Positions 9,101 through 17,998 are shown, numbered from the stretch's first letter. The stretch is DNA of 64,000 bases from Roseiarcus fermentans (GCF_003315135.1 NZ_QNRK01000043.1:1-64000), one strand, 5' to 3'. Program-made: numbers and translations. The notes: generated by a model from the sequence alone, not told the origin.

Positions 9101-11181
9101 GCGCCGATGAAGGCGATGCCCATCATGCGCGTCTCGAGATCCTCGGTGGGCGCGTGCTTCTTGGCGACCTCGAAAGCGTCGATGACGAACAGCTTGATGG
9201 CCTTGTCGCGGATGGTCTTGCGCGCCTGCTCGGGCAGCTCCTTCCAGACCGCGACCGGATCGAGGTTCGACTGCAGGATGAAGGTGCCGCCCTGGCAAAG
9301 CCCGCGCAGTGGGTTCGAGTGGCTGAACACCCTGTGGTCGGGCGAGACGACGAGCTCGACGTCTTCGAGTTCGGCGTTGGTGATCAACACCTCCTCGGGG
9401 CTGAGGGTGATGTAGTAGTTGGTCGGCGCGCCGCTCTTTTCCGAGCCGTATTTCGGCGCGGCCCGCGAGTGCAGGTCGAGCGCGCCGGCGAGAATGTCGG
9501 TGAGGAGCTTGCCGGTGGCGATCGTCCCGTAGCCGCCGACCGAATGGAAGCGGATGCGGAAGGCCGACTTCGGCAGGAGCTGCGGATTGGGCTCGGTCTC
9601 GAGCGCCATCAGCTCGGTGTCGGGATAGGCGGCCTTGAGCTTCGCCTGCAGTTCGGCCAGTTTCGGCGGCGGGTTCTTCGAGAAGAACTGCGAGCCGAGA
9701 TAGACGAACGGCGCGTTGCGCGTCTCCATGTTCTTGAACGCGGCGACCAGGTGGCGCGGCTGGAGGTCGTGCGCGCCGAGGCCGAAGATCGCCGTGGTGA
9801 TCTTGGGCGGATTGTCGAGCGGCTGAATGCCGGGGTGCCTGACGCCGTCGACGTTCTCGCGCGCCTTGAACAGGGCCTCGCGCACCATCGTGGTGAGGGC
9901 GGTGACGTCCGAGCGCTCGAGCACCGTGACCGCCTTCTTGCCGGCGAGCGCGGCCACGACCTCGGCCTCCGGGAACGGCTGCAGCAGCTTGACCGAGACG
10001 ACGCCGACCTTCTTGCCCTCGGCGCGCAGATGCTCCGCGACCGCGCGGACGTCGTCGGTGACCGAGCCCAGCCCGATCATCACGTAGTCGGCGTCGTCGC
10101 AATTGTAGGTCAGGATCGGCGCGTACCGGCGCCCGGTGAGCGCGCTGTATTCCGCCATCGCCTCGCGGGCGATGTGGGGAACCTCGCTGACGAAATGGGT
10201 GCGGTGGTCGACGCTGCCGGCCTGGAAGTCGGGCTGGTTCTGCACCCCGCCGGTCAGGCCCGGATTGTGGACGTCGACGAGCGCCGGGACGAGCTGGCGC
10301 GTGCCCTTCTCGTGAGCGTTCAGCCACTGCCGCCGCCACTGGGCGCGCAGTTCCTCGGGGACGAAAGCGAGCGTCTCGCCGATCAGGGCGCCGGCGGTGT
10401 CGGTCTCGACGGCGTCTTCGTTGGCGGCGAGGAAATCGCGAAGCTTGCGCAGGTCTTCCGGCGCGAAACCGTCGCCGACGCGAACCAGATACTGGCGGAG
10501 CTGGAAGGCGCGGCCTTTGGCCCCGAACAGCATGGCCTGCGCCACGGTCGGGCACTGGATCCGGCTCGACGGATCGCCGAGGAACTCGCGCAGGAGTTCG
10601 GGCTCGGGCATCCGCGCTTCGGAAAGCATGTGGCTGGTGGCGAAGCCGTCCATCGTGTTGGCGACCGGGATCAGCGACAGGGCGCTGACGCGATAGGCGA
10701 TCGCCGCGAGGTCGGCCGCTTCCTGCGGATTGCTGCCGAAGAGGACGGTGTAGCCGGACGGCAGCAGCGCGTAGATGTCGTCGTGGCCGGCCATGACGTT
10801 GAGGGAGTGCTTGGAGACGACGCGCGCGGCGACATGCAGGACGAAGCCGCCGACCTTCTTGCCGACGGTCACGTAGTGCGATTCCATCCCGTACAGGATG
10901 CCCTGACTGGAGGAGGCGTTGGAGACGTACTTGCCGCCGGTCAGCGCCGCGCCGAGCGCGCCGCTCTGCGCCGAGTGCTCCCCTTCGGGCTCGAAGAAGA
11001 ACGGGTGCCGGCCCCAGACGTTGAGTCCGCCGTTGGCGCGGAACGCCTCGTAGATTTCCGAGATTTCCGTCGAGGGGGTGATGGGATAGCCGATCACGCC
11101 GCCGCACACGCGGCCCATGACCTCTGCTACGGCGCCATTGCCGTGAATGACGTTCTCTACGCCGGGATATTTTGCGGTCAT
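6175..11181 (-). CDS. nifJ: pyruvate:ferredoxin (flavodoxin) oxidoreductase, extended form
   Basis: It catalyses oxidation of pyruvate with CoA to acetyl-CoA and CO2, passing electrons to ferredoxin or flavodoxin. The domains run in the usual order: pyrimidine-binding domain (residues 1-330, with GYPITPSTE), domain II (about 350-460), gamma domain (about 540-740, with GGYGTIATGKLL), two ferredoxin clusters (LCTGCMECALVCPDA about 842-858; KCTGCLECVDVCGPHAL about 974-990), and the TPP domain (CRGCGEVT about 1049; GGDGATYDIG about 1231; NSGAYSNTGGQAS about 1262). At 1668 residues it is some 450 longer than classical NifJ: the gap between clusters is about 115 residues, and the C-terminus adds a helical and Ala/Pro-rich linker and another Cys motif (KCSNCKTC, about 1600, plus a Cys near 1660). 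A role in supplying nitrogenase is inferred. Confidence 0.93.
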   Translation of the reverse strand: MTAKYPGVENVIHGNGAVAEVMGRVCGGVIGYPITPSTEISEIYEAFRANGGLNVWGRHPFFFEPEGEHSAQSGALGAALTGGKYVSNASSSQGILYGMESHYVTVGKKVGGFVLHVAARVVSKHSLNVMAGHDDIYALLPSGYTVLFGSNPQEAADLAAIAYRVSALSLIPVANTMDGFATSHMLSEARMPEPELLREFLGDPSSRIQCPTVAQAMLFGAKGRAFQLRQYLVRVGDGFAPEDLRKLRDFLAANEDAVETDTAGALIGETLAFVPEELRAQWRRQWLNAHEKGTRQLVPALVDVHNPGLTGGVQNQPDFQAGSVDHRTHFVSEVPHIAREAMAEYSALTGRRYAPILTYNCDDADYVMIGLGSVTDDVRAVAEHLRAEGKKVGVVSVKLLQPFPEAEVVAALAGKKAVTVLERSDVTALTTMVREALFKARENVDGVRHPGIQPLDNPPKITTAIFGLGAHDLQPRHLVAAFKNMETRNAPFVYLGSQFFSKNPPPKLAELQAKLKAAYPDTELMALETEPNPQLLPKSAFRIRFHSVGGYGTIATGKLLTDILAGALDLHSRAAPKYGSEKSGAPTNYYITLSPEEVLITNAELEDVELVVSPDHRVFSHSNPLRGLCQGGTFILQSNLDPVAVWKELPEQARKTIRDKAIKLFVIDAFEVAKKHAPTEDLETRMMGIAFIGAVCGSFDRVTEGATEEAVLNKIRSQIAKKFGAKGGPVVEGNMAVIRDGLKATRQIDYTQPEFVEADKAPVHKSDRTVAISASMCRAGRSPAPSGFLDAEYFDDVMASAFRDGTIAEAPVMPGVGMFLPAGSAAFKDKGLFRRTVPEFIPDLCTGCMECALVCPDAAIPNAVHDIRELMMAAIRQLDIAESQREALRREVYPIADAVREVYRNDKNPPPFAEIVRKAAEALDVDSPVTHGHLTRLANALTTFPVARTRPFFDAMEKAHPGSGGLFSATVDPWKCTGCLECVDVCGPHALVARDQDEALLDKLQAQFDFLSRLPNTPAKYTEGAVADDGDTKRLMLDRNNYYATTGGHGACRGCGEVTAIRLVTSTNHAIHDTRRKSHMREVEGLIDKLNAKLAAVQDSERDPHRRDRIRDVIATLEKRLYFLESGPRGHGPASAVIANATGCSSVYASTFPFNPYNDPWVNSLFQDTPAVAKGVFEGLGVEASTDIRALRIAELELGDDYDPETHDRFFRTFSWADFTADEMALMPTVISMGGDGATYDIGFGALSRVLSTTTPIKVVVLNSGAYSNTGGQASTASLTAQDSDLSRYGAAHHGKQDERKELALLAAFHPNVFVVQSCAALQAHFLKNVVEFLNHNDSPGVLDVYTPCQGEQGIADPQANRHARLAVESRFNPVFVHDPRRGASLHDRFSLEGNPEIGEDWATTTIEYVEDGQTKLLEIPITPADFALTEGRFRKQFKVLPADKAGVPVHEYINLSAAEQEGKTPFVWSTDDNRKLIKVAVSADIVHLVRERRRNWRSLQVLAGLDVQKLDSDHHIELEALKLQLKEVTEARESSIDSIARAMSELAASSKAPPLAAFAPAAPSGPVTRLIGGAPAAAPAPAAAAANGDGAPLSYAEEDVAKCSNCKTCYQEIPELFEKTRIVVDGESKEVGHLIAGALARVKVTPELKAKIARVAANCDSEIIHER

Positions 11182-11790
11182 GTGTTCCCCGAGGATCCGC
11201 TGGCTGCATCCTCACTTACGGCGGAGCTTTGGTCCCTTTGGACAAGGGGCGCCGACGTCTTGCGCGGTGTCGGTTTCACGGCGGAACTGTCACGCCGACC
11301 GATCTCGCGAGCGCGGGTGCGAACCCCGGAGTTCCTCCTCCTTCAAATTGTGGTTCTTTGTACCGGCTGCATCAATAGCGCCGACGCACGACTGTGGTCG
11401 ATGCGCAAATTGTCGCGGGGCGCATCGAGCGCAAACAGATGTTCTTTTGTTCTTCTGTTTTGTCCCGCCAGCCGGCGCCCCTGCAACCGACATCGACCGT
11501 CGATCCGCCGGGTCGGAAATCCTTACCGACATTGCCGGGAGCCGTCTTGATCCACCTCAATTCCCGGACCAAATGGGCGACGGGGACAATCGCCGCGGCG
11601 ACTCGTCTCGCCTTCGGTCGGGCGGCGTCGCGACGGCGTCAGCTTTGGGATTGCGATGGCGCTGGCTGGCGTCGCGTCCGCCCGACGAGGACCGGCTCGT
11701 CGGGCGGGAGGCCTCGCCCGATGCGATCGAATTCGGCGCGGGGATCTATCTCGTCGTCCGGGGCAGGTCGAGACGCGCGCCGTCGGCACG
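11182..11790. other. 609-bp intergenic region upstream of nifJ
   Basis: No convincing gene lies here. The region is the 5' flank of nifJ and the 3' flank of the DUF2177 gene, both on the minus strand. It is less GC-rich near 11340-11470 than its surroundings. Two candidate control sites are described separately or under the rejected items: an FNR/FixK-like box at 11547-11560, and a weak GG-N10-GC arrangement on the minus strand at 11368-11383. No TGT-N10-ACA NifA site was found. Confidence 0.6.
11547..11560. promoter_or_regulatory. candidate FixK/FNR box upstream of nifJ
   Basis: The sequence TTGATCCACCTCAA matches the TTGAT-N4-ATCAA anaerobox at nine of ten positions. It lies 366 bases upstream of the nifJ start, which is far for direct activation unless the leader is long. 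A FixK-type regulator is encoded in the window (35082-35819), so the site has a possible binder. A chance match cannot be excluded. Confidence 0.3.
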
Positions 11791-12195
11791 TCAGGCGGCC
11801 AGCGCCCGCGCCGCGAGGAAACCGACGCTGGCGGCGATCGCCGACAGCGCGACGCCCCACGCCAGGTCGACGAGGGCTACCGTCATTGTCCAGTTGCGCA
11901 GCGTCGCCCAGTTGGTCAGATCGTAGGTGGCGTAGCCGAGGAGCCCGATCAGCGCCGCGTTCCCTGCGGCGAGCCGCAGGGAACCCGCGGCGAGGCCGGG
12001 ACGCACGGCGAGCACGACGAGTCCCGCGGCGAACACCAGGTACAGCGCCACCGCCGGGGCGGGCCGAAAGCCGTCGAGCATGATCTCCTTGAGCGCAGGG
12101 CGATAAAGCCGGTCGCCTGCGAACGACAGCCAGGCGAAGTCGACCGCGACGAATGAGACGAGCGTCGCGAGATACGCGACCACCGTGGTTTTCAT
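11791..12195 (-). CDS. DUF2177 family membrane protein
   Basis: The 134-residue protein starts at the ATG at 12195, preceded by a strong GGAGGGG site on the minus strand. It has four hydrophobic segments: about 5-25 (VVAYLATLVSFVAVDFAWLS), 45-65 (PAVALYLVFAAGLVVLAV), 75-92 (AAGNAALIGLLGYATYDL) and 102-128. The motifs DFAWLSFAGDRLYRPALKEIM and ATYDLTNWATLRNW are characteristic of DUF2177 integral membrane proteins of unknown function. It has no evident operon partner. Confidence 0.8.
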   Translation of the reverse strand: MKTTVVAYLATLVSFVAVDFAWLSFAGDRLYRPALKEIMLDGFRPAPAVALYLVFAAGLVVLAVRPGLAAGSLRLAAGNAALIGLLGYATYDLTNWATLRNWTMTVALVDLAWGVALSAIAASVGFLAARALAA

Positions 12196-12409
12196 GACCC
12201 CTCCATTTTGCGGCCGACCCTGTTGCGCCGCCCGTCGGCGCGGCGGCGAACCCAATCCCGACAATCGAGCGACCGGCGGCCGGCGCAGGGTTCGGTCGCA
12301 ACTGGTACGCGGCCCGGCGACGTTCGGTTTACCGACGCGGCGCAGAAAATTGGCGGCGGTCCACGTGCGAACCGAAGAACCGGAGTCGCCGCTCCTGCGT
12401 ATCCCGTCC

Positions 12410-12955
12410 ATGCCCGAGATCATCGCCCCGGCCGCGCCGCTGGACGAACGCACGGCGGCTTGCCGGTCGGTCGCCTGGATGGTCGCCCTCAACAAGCCGC
12501 TCTATCCGCTCGCCGCGCTGGCGTTGATCGGCGGCGACGCCGCCGTGCGGTCCCTGGCCGCGCTCGCTTCTCTTCCCCTTTACGCAGCCATTCCATGGCT
12601 CGCGCGCCGGACCGGGTTCTGGGCGCGGGTCGCGCTGCCCGTCGTCGGGGTGGCCGACACCGCGTTCGCCGCAAAGGTCATGGGCGCCGACACCGGGGCC
12701 GAGGTCTACTTCGCCGCGTGCGGCCTTCTGGCGGTGGTCGGCTTCGGCCCGCGCGAGGCGACGGCGCGGCGCGTGCTCGTCGGCTTCGTCTATCTCGCCT
12801 TGGTCGTCCTGCACTGGGGCGCGGGCGCCCCGCTGCAGCCATGGCCGGCGGACGAGGCGGCCCGCCTCCTGACGATCAACGTCTATTCGGCGGCGGCGCT
12901 GTTCGCCTTCATCGCCCTTCGCTTCCCCGTGCGCGAAGGCGACGGCCGGGCGTAA
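12410..12955 (+). CDS. hypothetical integral membrane protein (181 aa)
   Basis: The start is placed at the ATG at 12410 (MPEIIAPAAPLDERTAACRS); upstream in-frame sequence is Arg-rich and overlaps the 5' flank of the divergent DUF2177 gene. Five to six hydrophobic helices span residues 24-170. The arrangement resembles the membrane anchor that precedes cyclase domains in some rhizobial proteins, but no cyclase or other catalytic domain follows. It ends 19 bases before the convergent carA. The function is unknown. Confidence 0.65.
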   Translation: MPEIIAPAAPLDERTAACRSVAWMVALNKPLYPLAALALIGGDAAVRSLAALASLPLYAAIPWLARRTGFWARVALPVVGVADTAFAAKVMGADTGAEVYFAACGLLAVVGFGPREATARRVLVGFVYLALVVLHWGAGAPLQPWPADEAARLLTINVYSAAALFAFIALRFPVREGDGRA

Positions 12956-12974
12956 CCTCGGCGTCGTTCCGCGG

Positions 12975-14204
12975 TCAGGCCGGCGTCCGCGACCCCGCCG
13001 CCTCCATCAGGCCGACGAAGCGGCGGAACAGATAGTGGCTGTCGCGGGGCCCGGGCGAGGCCTCCGGGTGATACTGCACCGAGAAGGCCGGACGATCGGT
13101 CAGCGCCACGCCGCAGTTCGAACCGTCGAACAGCGAGACATGCGTCTCTATGACGGTCGGCGGAAGGCTGTCGCGATCGACCGCGAAGCCGTGGTTCATG
13201 GAGACGATCTCGACCTTGTCGGTGGTGAAATCCTTGACCGGATGGTTGGCGCCGTGGTGGCCCTGCGGCATCTTGATCGTGCGCCCGCCGACCGCGAGCC
13301 CGAGCAACTGGTGTCCGAGGCAGATGCCGAACAGCGGGATTCTGGTTTCGAGCAGCGCCTGGATGGTCGGCACGGCGTATCTGCCGGTTTCTGCGGGATC
13401 GCCGGGGCCGTTAGACAGGAATATTCCATCGGGCCGCAGCGCGAGAATCTCCTCCGCGCTCGCCGTCGCTGGCACGACCGTCACCGCGCAGCCGCAGTCG
13501 TTGAGCAGCCGCAAGATGTTGCGCTTGATCCCGTAGTCGACCGCGACGACGTGGAACCGCGTCTCGCCGCGCTTGCCGTAGCCGCGCCCGAGCGTCCAGC
13601 TCGTCTCGTCCCAGCCGTAGCGCTGGGTCGCGCCGACCTGCGGCACGAGGTCCATGCCGTCGATTCCGGGCCAGCGCGCCGCCTCCGCGCGCAGGGCGTC
13701 GAGGTCGAATACGCCGTCGGGCGAATGGGCGATCACCGCGTTCGGCATGCCGGCCTTGCGGATCAGCGTCGTCAGCGCTCGGGTGTCGACGCCCGCGAGG
13801 CCCACCACGCCGCGCGCCTTCAGCCAGGCGTCGAGGGCCCCGTGGGCGCGGAAGTTGGAGGGCCCGGACAAATCGGCGCGAAAGACGGCGCCGACCGCGG
13901 CCGTGGCCGCCGCGGCGTTGACCACCTCGATGTCCTCGCCGTTGATGCCGACGATGCCGATGTGGGGGAAGGTGAAGGTGATGATCTGGGCGGCGTAGGA
14001 CGGGTCGGTCAGGATCTCCTGGTAGCCCGTCATGGCCGTGTTGAAACAGACCTCGCCGACAGCCGAGCCCGCGGCGCCGACGCCGAAACCCTCGATCACG
14101 GCGCCGCTCGCCAGCACCAGGACGCCGGTCGCGACCCGCGGACGCCAGCCGGACGGGTTCCCGTCCGTTACGGCGGGGAATGGGGAGATTGTTGCGCTTG
14201 CCAT
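12975..14204 (-). CDS. carA: carbamoyl-phosphate synthase, small (glutaminase) subunit
   Basis: CarA hydrolyses glutamine and delivers ammonia to CarB for carbamoyl phosphate, the precursor of arginine and pyrimidines. The 409-residue length fits the family. The N-terminal CPSase domain has the GEVCFNTAMTGYQEILTDPSY signature (residues about 50-70). The class I amidotransferase domain carries FLSNGPGDP, the nucleophile Cys in GICLGHQLLG (about residue 295) and the His-Glu pair in FSVQYHPEASPGP. A 22-residue extension precedes the domain. carB is not in the window. The gene is divergent from the YqeY-like gene, with a 69-base shared promoter region. Confidence 0.95.
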   Translation of the reverse strand: MASATISPFPAVTDGNPSGWRPRVATGVLVLASGAVIEGFGVGAAGSAVGEVCFNTAMTGYQEILTDPSYAAQIITFTFPHIGIVGINGEDIEVVNAAAATAAVGAVFRADLSGPSNFRAHGALDAWLKARGVVGLAGVDTRALTTLIRKAGMPNAVIAHSPDGVFDLDALRAEAARWPGIDGMDLVPQVGATQRYGWDETSWTLGRGYGKRGETRFHVVAVDYGIKRNILRLLNDCGCAVTVVPATASAEEILALRPDGIFLSNGPGDPAETGRYAVPTIQALLETRIPLFGICLGHQLLGLAVGGRTIKMPQGHHGANHPVKDFTTDKVEIVSMNHGFAVDRDSLPPTVIETHVSLFDGSNCGVALTDRPAFSVQYHPEASPGPRDSHYLFRRFVGLMEAAGSRTPA

Positions 14205-14273
14205 GCGGCTGTGCTTAAGCGCCGCGGACTTGGCGCGTCAAGCGACGCGCGCTTTCAACAATCCGAGGACATC

Positions 14274-14744
14274 ATGGCTGACTCTCAGCCGCTGCGCGAC
14301 ATCGTCACCGCCCAGATGAAGGAGGCGATGAAGTCGGGCGACAAGACGCGCGTCGGCGCGCTGCGCCTGATCATGGCGGCGCTGAAGGACCGCGAGATCG
14401 AGGCGCGCGGCGCGGGCAAGATCGTCAGCCGCGCCGACGAGCTGGCCCTGCTCACCAAGATGGTCAAGTCCCGGCAGGAATCGGCGACGATCTACGCCGA
14501 GGCCGGCCGCGCCGAGCTCGCGGCGCAGGAGAACGCCGAAGTCGCCGTGATCAACGCCTTCCTGCCCAGGCAGATGAGCGAGGCCGAAGTGACGGACGCG
14601 GCGAAAGCCGCCATCGCCGCGACCGGCGCCGCGACCGTCAAGGACATGGGCAGGGTGGTCAACGCGCTGAAGGAGGCCCACCCCGGCCAGATGGATTTTG
14701 CAAAGGCGAGCGCGATCGTAAAGGGGCTCTTGACGGGAGGGTAG
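14274..14744 (+). CDS. GatB/YqeY domain protein
   Basis: The 156-residue protein (MADSQPLRDIVTAQMKEAMK) has the full YqeY fold. It has a helical N-terminus with the conserved KTRVGALRLIMAALKDREIE segment, and a C-terminal helical domain with AFLPRQMSEAEV and GQMDFAKASAIVKGLL. The second half matches the tRNA-binding tail of the GatB amidotransferase subunit. Members are often next to carA or dnaG in alphaproteobacteria, as here. A role linked to aminoacyl-tRNA handling is usually suggested but not shown. It is divergent from carA. Confidence 0.88.
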   Translation: MADSQPLRDIVTAQMKEAMKSGDKTRVGALRLIMAALKDREIEARGAGKIVSRADELALLTKMVKSRQESATIYAEAGRAELAAQENAEVAVINAFLPRQMSEAEVTDAAKAAIAATGAATVKDMGRVVNALKEAHPGQMDFAKASAIVKGLLTGG

Positions 14745-15362
14745 CGGCTGGCCGCCCGAACCCGGACGGGGAGCGGGCGCCGGCGCCGGCGCGGCTCCCG
14801 AATCGAGGTTAGTCAGTGGGTTGGGCGGGCTTCCGGTTCCTCTACGCGGCGCCCGACTCCGACATGGGACGCCCTTCCCCGCAATCATCGCGAGGAGCCC
14901 GAAGGGCGACGCCGAGGCGATCGGGGAGCCGCCGCAGCCGGGGTTGGGGAGCGGCCACGGGTCGCCAAGACGCTGATGGATACTCGCCCAGCGGCCTGGA
15001 TCGCCGCGGCGGTCCCGGCAATGACGAAAGCCGTTTCGGCTCCGCAAACCAGACTTTTGAGGAGCTTGCGGAGCGTTTCGGTTCCGCGCCGCCGCCGAGC
15101 CCAAGGCGGCGGACGGGGCTGGCGGAGCAGCCTGACCGCTCTGCCGGGCGCGCGGCGCTGTCGCGACGCGATTGGAAACGACGGAGTTCGGACAAGGCGG
15201 CCTCAATGTCGTCTGCGAGAGAACGAATGTAGAACATATCTCGGAGGCCGGCAAGAAATTGTCGGGCAGGCGTTGTCGACGCGACGCCGTCGACCGGAGC
15301 CCAGCGCCGCAGCGTCCTGCGCGGGGCCCGACCGGCCGGCCGGAGGGCCGAAGCCCGAACCC
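14745..15362. other. 618-bp intergenic region with a degenerate repeat element
   Basis: No gene is supported here: the open frames are Arg/Pro-rich shadows. The region contains the degenerate inner core of the nested inverted-repeat family (14884-15026, listed separately). The rest, up to the minus-strand dehydrogenase stop at 15363, shows nothing recognisable. Confidence 0.6.
14884..15026. repeat. degenerate copy of the nested inverted-repeat element (inner core only)
   Basis: The left arm reads CATCGCGAGGAGCCCGAAGG with GCGACGC after it (from 14886). The right arm reads CCTGGATCGCCGCGGCGG and ends CAATGACG (to 15026). These match the inner arms of the fuller copies near 26527-26670 and 49867-50027. 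The outer GTAACTCCCAA arms seen in those copies are absent here. The span of about 143 bp equals the inner span of the 26.5-kb copy. Confidence 0.6.
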
Positions 15363-17528
15363 CTAAGCCCCCAGCGCCGCGTTCTTGAGCGGCAACGCGC
15401 GGATGCGCTTGCCCGTGAGAGCGAAGATCGCGTTGGCGATCGCGGGCGCGATCGGCGGCGTCCCCGGCTCGCCGAGCCCGCCCCACTTGTCGCCGCCGCT
15501 GAGGACGAAATGCGTCTCGATTCTCGGCGCGTCGGCCATGCGGGCGATCGGATAGGAGTCGAAGTTGCCCTGCTCGACCCGACCGTCCCGAATGGTGATC
15601 TCGCCGAAAAGCGCCGCGGTCAGGCCGTAGAGGACAGCGCTCTCGATCTGCATCGCGGCGGTCAAAGGATTGACGAGATGGCCGCAGTCGACGCAGGCCA
15701 CCACCCGCTCGACCTTGACCTCGCCGCTCCTGACCGAAACCTCGGCGACCTCGCCGACGATCGTGCCAAAACTCTCGTGAATGGCGATCCCGCGCCCGAC
15801 GTCCTTCGGCAGCGGCTTTCCCCAGCCGCTGCGCTCGGCCAACGCGTCGAGCACGGCGAGGAAATCGGGGCGGTCGGCGAGCAGCGCGCGCCGGTATTCG
15901 ACCGGGTCACGGCCCGCCGCGTGGGCGACTTCGTCGATGAAGCTCTCGAGCGCGAAGGCGTTCTGCGACGAGCCGACCGAGCGCCAGAACATCACCGGCA
16001 CGTGCGTGTTTCTGAGATTGACCAGGACCTTCAGGGCGCCGGCCCGATAGGGGCAGTTGGCGAGCCCTTCGACCGCCTGCCGCTCGACGCCGTTCTCGAC
16101 CTTGCCCCAGCCGAGCGACCGCGTGATGGAGCCCACGGCGGTGGTGAACTCGAAGCCGGCCGGCGCGCCGTCGCCATTGAGCGCCGCGCGCATGCGCAGC
16201 GCCGCCTGCGGCCGATAACGGTCGGAACGGATGTCCTCCTCGCGGGTCCAGACGACCTTCGCCGGCCGCCCCAGCGCCTTCGAGATTTCGACGGCCTGGG
16301 TGAGCTCGTCGTTCACCGCGCGCCGGCCGAAGCCGCCGCCCAGATAGCAATTGTGGACGGTGACCTTGGCCGGGTCGACGCCGCCGGCCTGCGCGGCGAG
16401 CTGGATCGCCTGCTCGGGGAACTGCGTTCCCATCCAGACGTCGATTCTGTCGGCGGTCCAGTGGGCCGTCGCGTTCAGCGGCTCCATCGGCGCGTGGGCC
16501 AGATAGGGGACCTCGTAGAGCGCCTCGACGCGCTTGCCCGGCGACGCAAGAGCGGCGGCGATGTCGCCATGGCCGCCGCCGTCGGCGAGCGGCCCGTCGA
16601 GCGCGGCGCGGTATTCGGCGCGGAACTGCGCGCTGTCCGTCGACGCCGCGGGGCCGAAGTCCCAGTCGATCGGCAAGGCGGCCAACGCCTCCTTGGCGCG
16701 CCAGAAATTGTCGGCCGCGACCGCGACGCCGTTCGTGACCGGCAGGACGGCGAGGACGCCCCGGCGGGCCGTCACCTTCGACGCATCGCAGGACCTGAGC
16801 CGACCGCCGAACACCGGGCAATTGGCGACCGCGGCGTAGGCCATGCCGGGCAGCTTCACGTCGATCCCGAAGCGGGCCGCGCCGGTCGCCTTCAGCGGCG
16901 TGTCGAAGCGCTTCAGGGGCGAGCCGATCAGCGCGAAGCGGTCGGGCGTCTTGATCGCGGGCTCGGTCGGGAGCGTGATCCGCGCCGCCGCGCCGGCGAG
17001 CTCGCCGTAGGTCGCCGCACGGCCGGAGGCCTCGTGCCGCACGACGCCGCCGGAAGCGACGCACGCCTCCGCCGCCGCGCCCCACTGCGCCGCGGCCGCG
17101 GCGATCAGCCGCTCGCGCGCCGACGCGCCCGCCTGCTGCAGGAAGACGCGGGACCGGCGCACCGAGGACGACCCGCCCGTCCCCATCGACTGGTACACGT
17201 TGCCGTCCACCAGATTGCGGTGGGCGGAGGCGTACTCGACCCGCACCTTCGAGGCGTCGCACATGAGTTCCTCGGCGAGGATCATGGCGAGAGCGGTCAG
17301 CACGCCCTGGCCCATCTCCGCTTTCGCGATCCTGAGCGTGATCGAATTGTCGGGACCGACGACCACGAACGGGCCGACCTCGGGCCCGAAGGCCGCGTCG
17401 GACCCCCAGGGCTCGCCCGACGCAATCGCGGCGGCGGCAAAGCCGGGAACGAGCGCTGCGACCGCGAGGCCGCCCGCCGCGGTCAGTCCCGCCCGAACGA
17501 AAGCGCGACGACTGAGAGCGATGGTCAT
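15363..17528 (-). CDS. molybdopterin-dependent aldehyde/isoquinoline oxidoreductase large subunit (Tat-exported)
   Basis: The 721-residue protein begins [20 protein letters not shown], a twin-arginine signal followed by a hydrophobic stretch ending near AAAAIA (about residue 35). The cofactor is therefore folded before export to the periplasm. The mature part matches the isoquinoline 1-oxidoreductase beta / aldehyde dehydrogenase branch of the xanthine oxidase family: [38 protein letters not shown] and the final [19 protein letters not shown] near the active-site Glu. The substrate cannot be told from sequence. It lies 14 bases after the iron-sulfur subunit gene and is co-transcribed. A membrane cytochrome c subunit, often the third component, is not adjacent. 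Confidence 0.88.
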   Translation of the reverse strand: MTIALSRRAFVRAGLTAAGGLAVAALVPGFAAAAIASGEPWGSDAAFGPEVGPFVVVGPDNSITLRIAKAEMGQGVLTALAMILAEELMCDASKVRVEYASAHRNLVDGNVYQSMGTGGSSSVRRSRVFLQQAGASARERLIAAAAAQWGAAAEACVASGGVVRHEASGRAATYGELAGAAARITLPTEPAIKTPDRFALIGSPLKRFDTPLKATGAARFGIDVKLPGMAYAAVANCPVFGGRLRSCDASKVTARRGVLAVLPVTNGVAVAADNFWRAKEALAALPIDWDFGPAASTDSAQFRAEYRAALDGPLADGGGHGDIAAALASPGKRVEALYEVPYLAHAPMEPLNATAHWTADRIDVWMGTQFPEQAIQLAAQAGGVDPAKVTVHNCYLGGGFGRRAVNDELTQAVEISKALGRPAKVVWTREEDIRSDRYRPQAALRMRAALNGDGAPAGFEFTTAVGSITRSLGWGKVENGVERQAVEGLANCPYRAGALKVLVNLRNTHVPVMFWRSVGSSQNAFALESFIDEVAHAAGRDPVEYRRALLADRPDFLAVLDALAERSGWGKPLPKDVGRGIAIHESFGTIVGEVAEVSVRSGEVKVERVVACVDCGHLVNPLTAAMQIESAVLYGLTAALFGEITIRDGRVEQGNFDSYPIARMADAPRIETHFVLSGGDKWGGLGEPGTPPIAPAIANAIFALTGKRIRALPLKNAALGA

Positions 17529-17542
17529 GGGCCGCGCCTCCA

Positions 17543-17998
17543 TCAGGTCTTGATCAATGCGGCGGCGCGGTGGATCGCCGCCCGCATCCGCGGGTAAGTC
17601 CCGCAGCGGCAGATGTTGGTCATCCCGTCGTCGATGTCGGCGTCGGTCGGGTTCGGATTCCCTGCCAGCAGCGCGAACGCGGCCATGATCTGACCCGACT
17701 GGCAGTAGCCGCATTGCGGCGCGTCGGCCTCGATCCAGGCCTTCTGCACGGCGTGCAGGCCCGACTCGCCGAGCCCCTCGATGGTGAGCACCGTCTTGCC
17801 CTCGACGGCGCCGACCGGCGTCTGGCACGATCGGACGGCTTCGCCGTCGATGACCACGGTGCAGGCGCCGCAGAGGCCTGCGCCGCAGCCGAACTTCGTT
17901 CCGACGAGCGCGAGTTCGTCGCGCAGCGCCCAGAGGAGCGGCATGTCGGCTTCGACGTCGAGCGTCGTCCTGCGGCCGTTGACGATGAATGCGGCCAT
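17543..17998 (-). CDS. [2Fe-2S] subunit of the molybdopterin oxidoreductase
   Basis: The 151-residue protein ([20 protein letters not shown]) has the two [2Fe-2S] domains of the xanthine oxidase family small subunit. A plant-type ferredoxin domain has [12 protein letters not shown] (about residues 38-50) and a later Cys near 60. The helical domain has [10 protein letters not shown] (about 98-107) and ICRCGTYPR (about 132-140). It passes electrons from the molybdenum subunit encoded just downstream to an external acceptor. It lacks its own signal peptide and probably travels with the Tat-exported large subunit. The ATG at 17998 is chosen because homologues begin at this point. Confidence 0.9.
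   Translation of the reverse strand: MAAFIVNGRRTTLDVEADMPLLWALRDELALVGTKFGCGAGLCGACTVVIDGEAVRSCQTPVGAVEGKTVLTIEGLGESGLHAVQKAWIEADAPQCGYCQSGQIMAAFALLAGNPNPTDADIDDGMTNICRCGTYPRMRAAIHRAAALIKT

Noticed and set aside
11368-11383. Sigma-54 promoter for nifJ
   Set aside because: Only the GG and GC pairs fit well. The flanking bases match the consensus poorly, the leader would be 186 bases, and there is no NifA site, so it is kept only as a hint in the findings.
6184-11550. A 1788-codon open frame antisense to nifJ
   Set aside because: It is a mirror frame of a high-GC gene. It is Arg/Asp/Val-rich with no domain similarity, and its length follows from codon bias.
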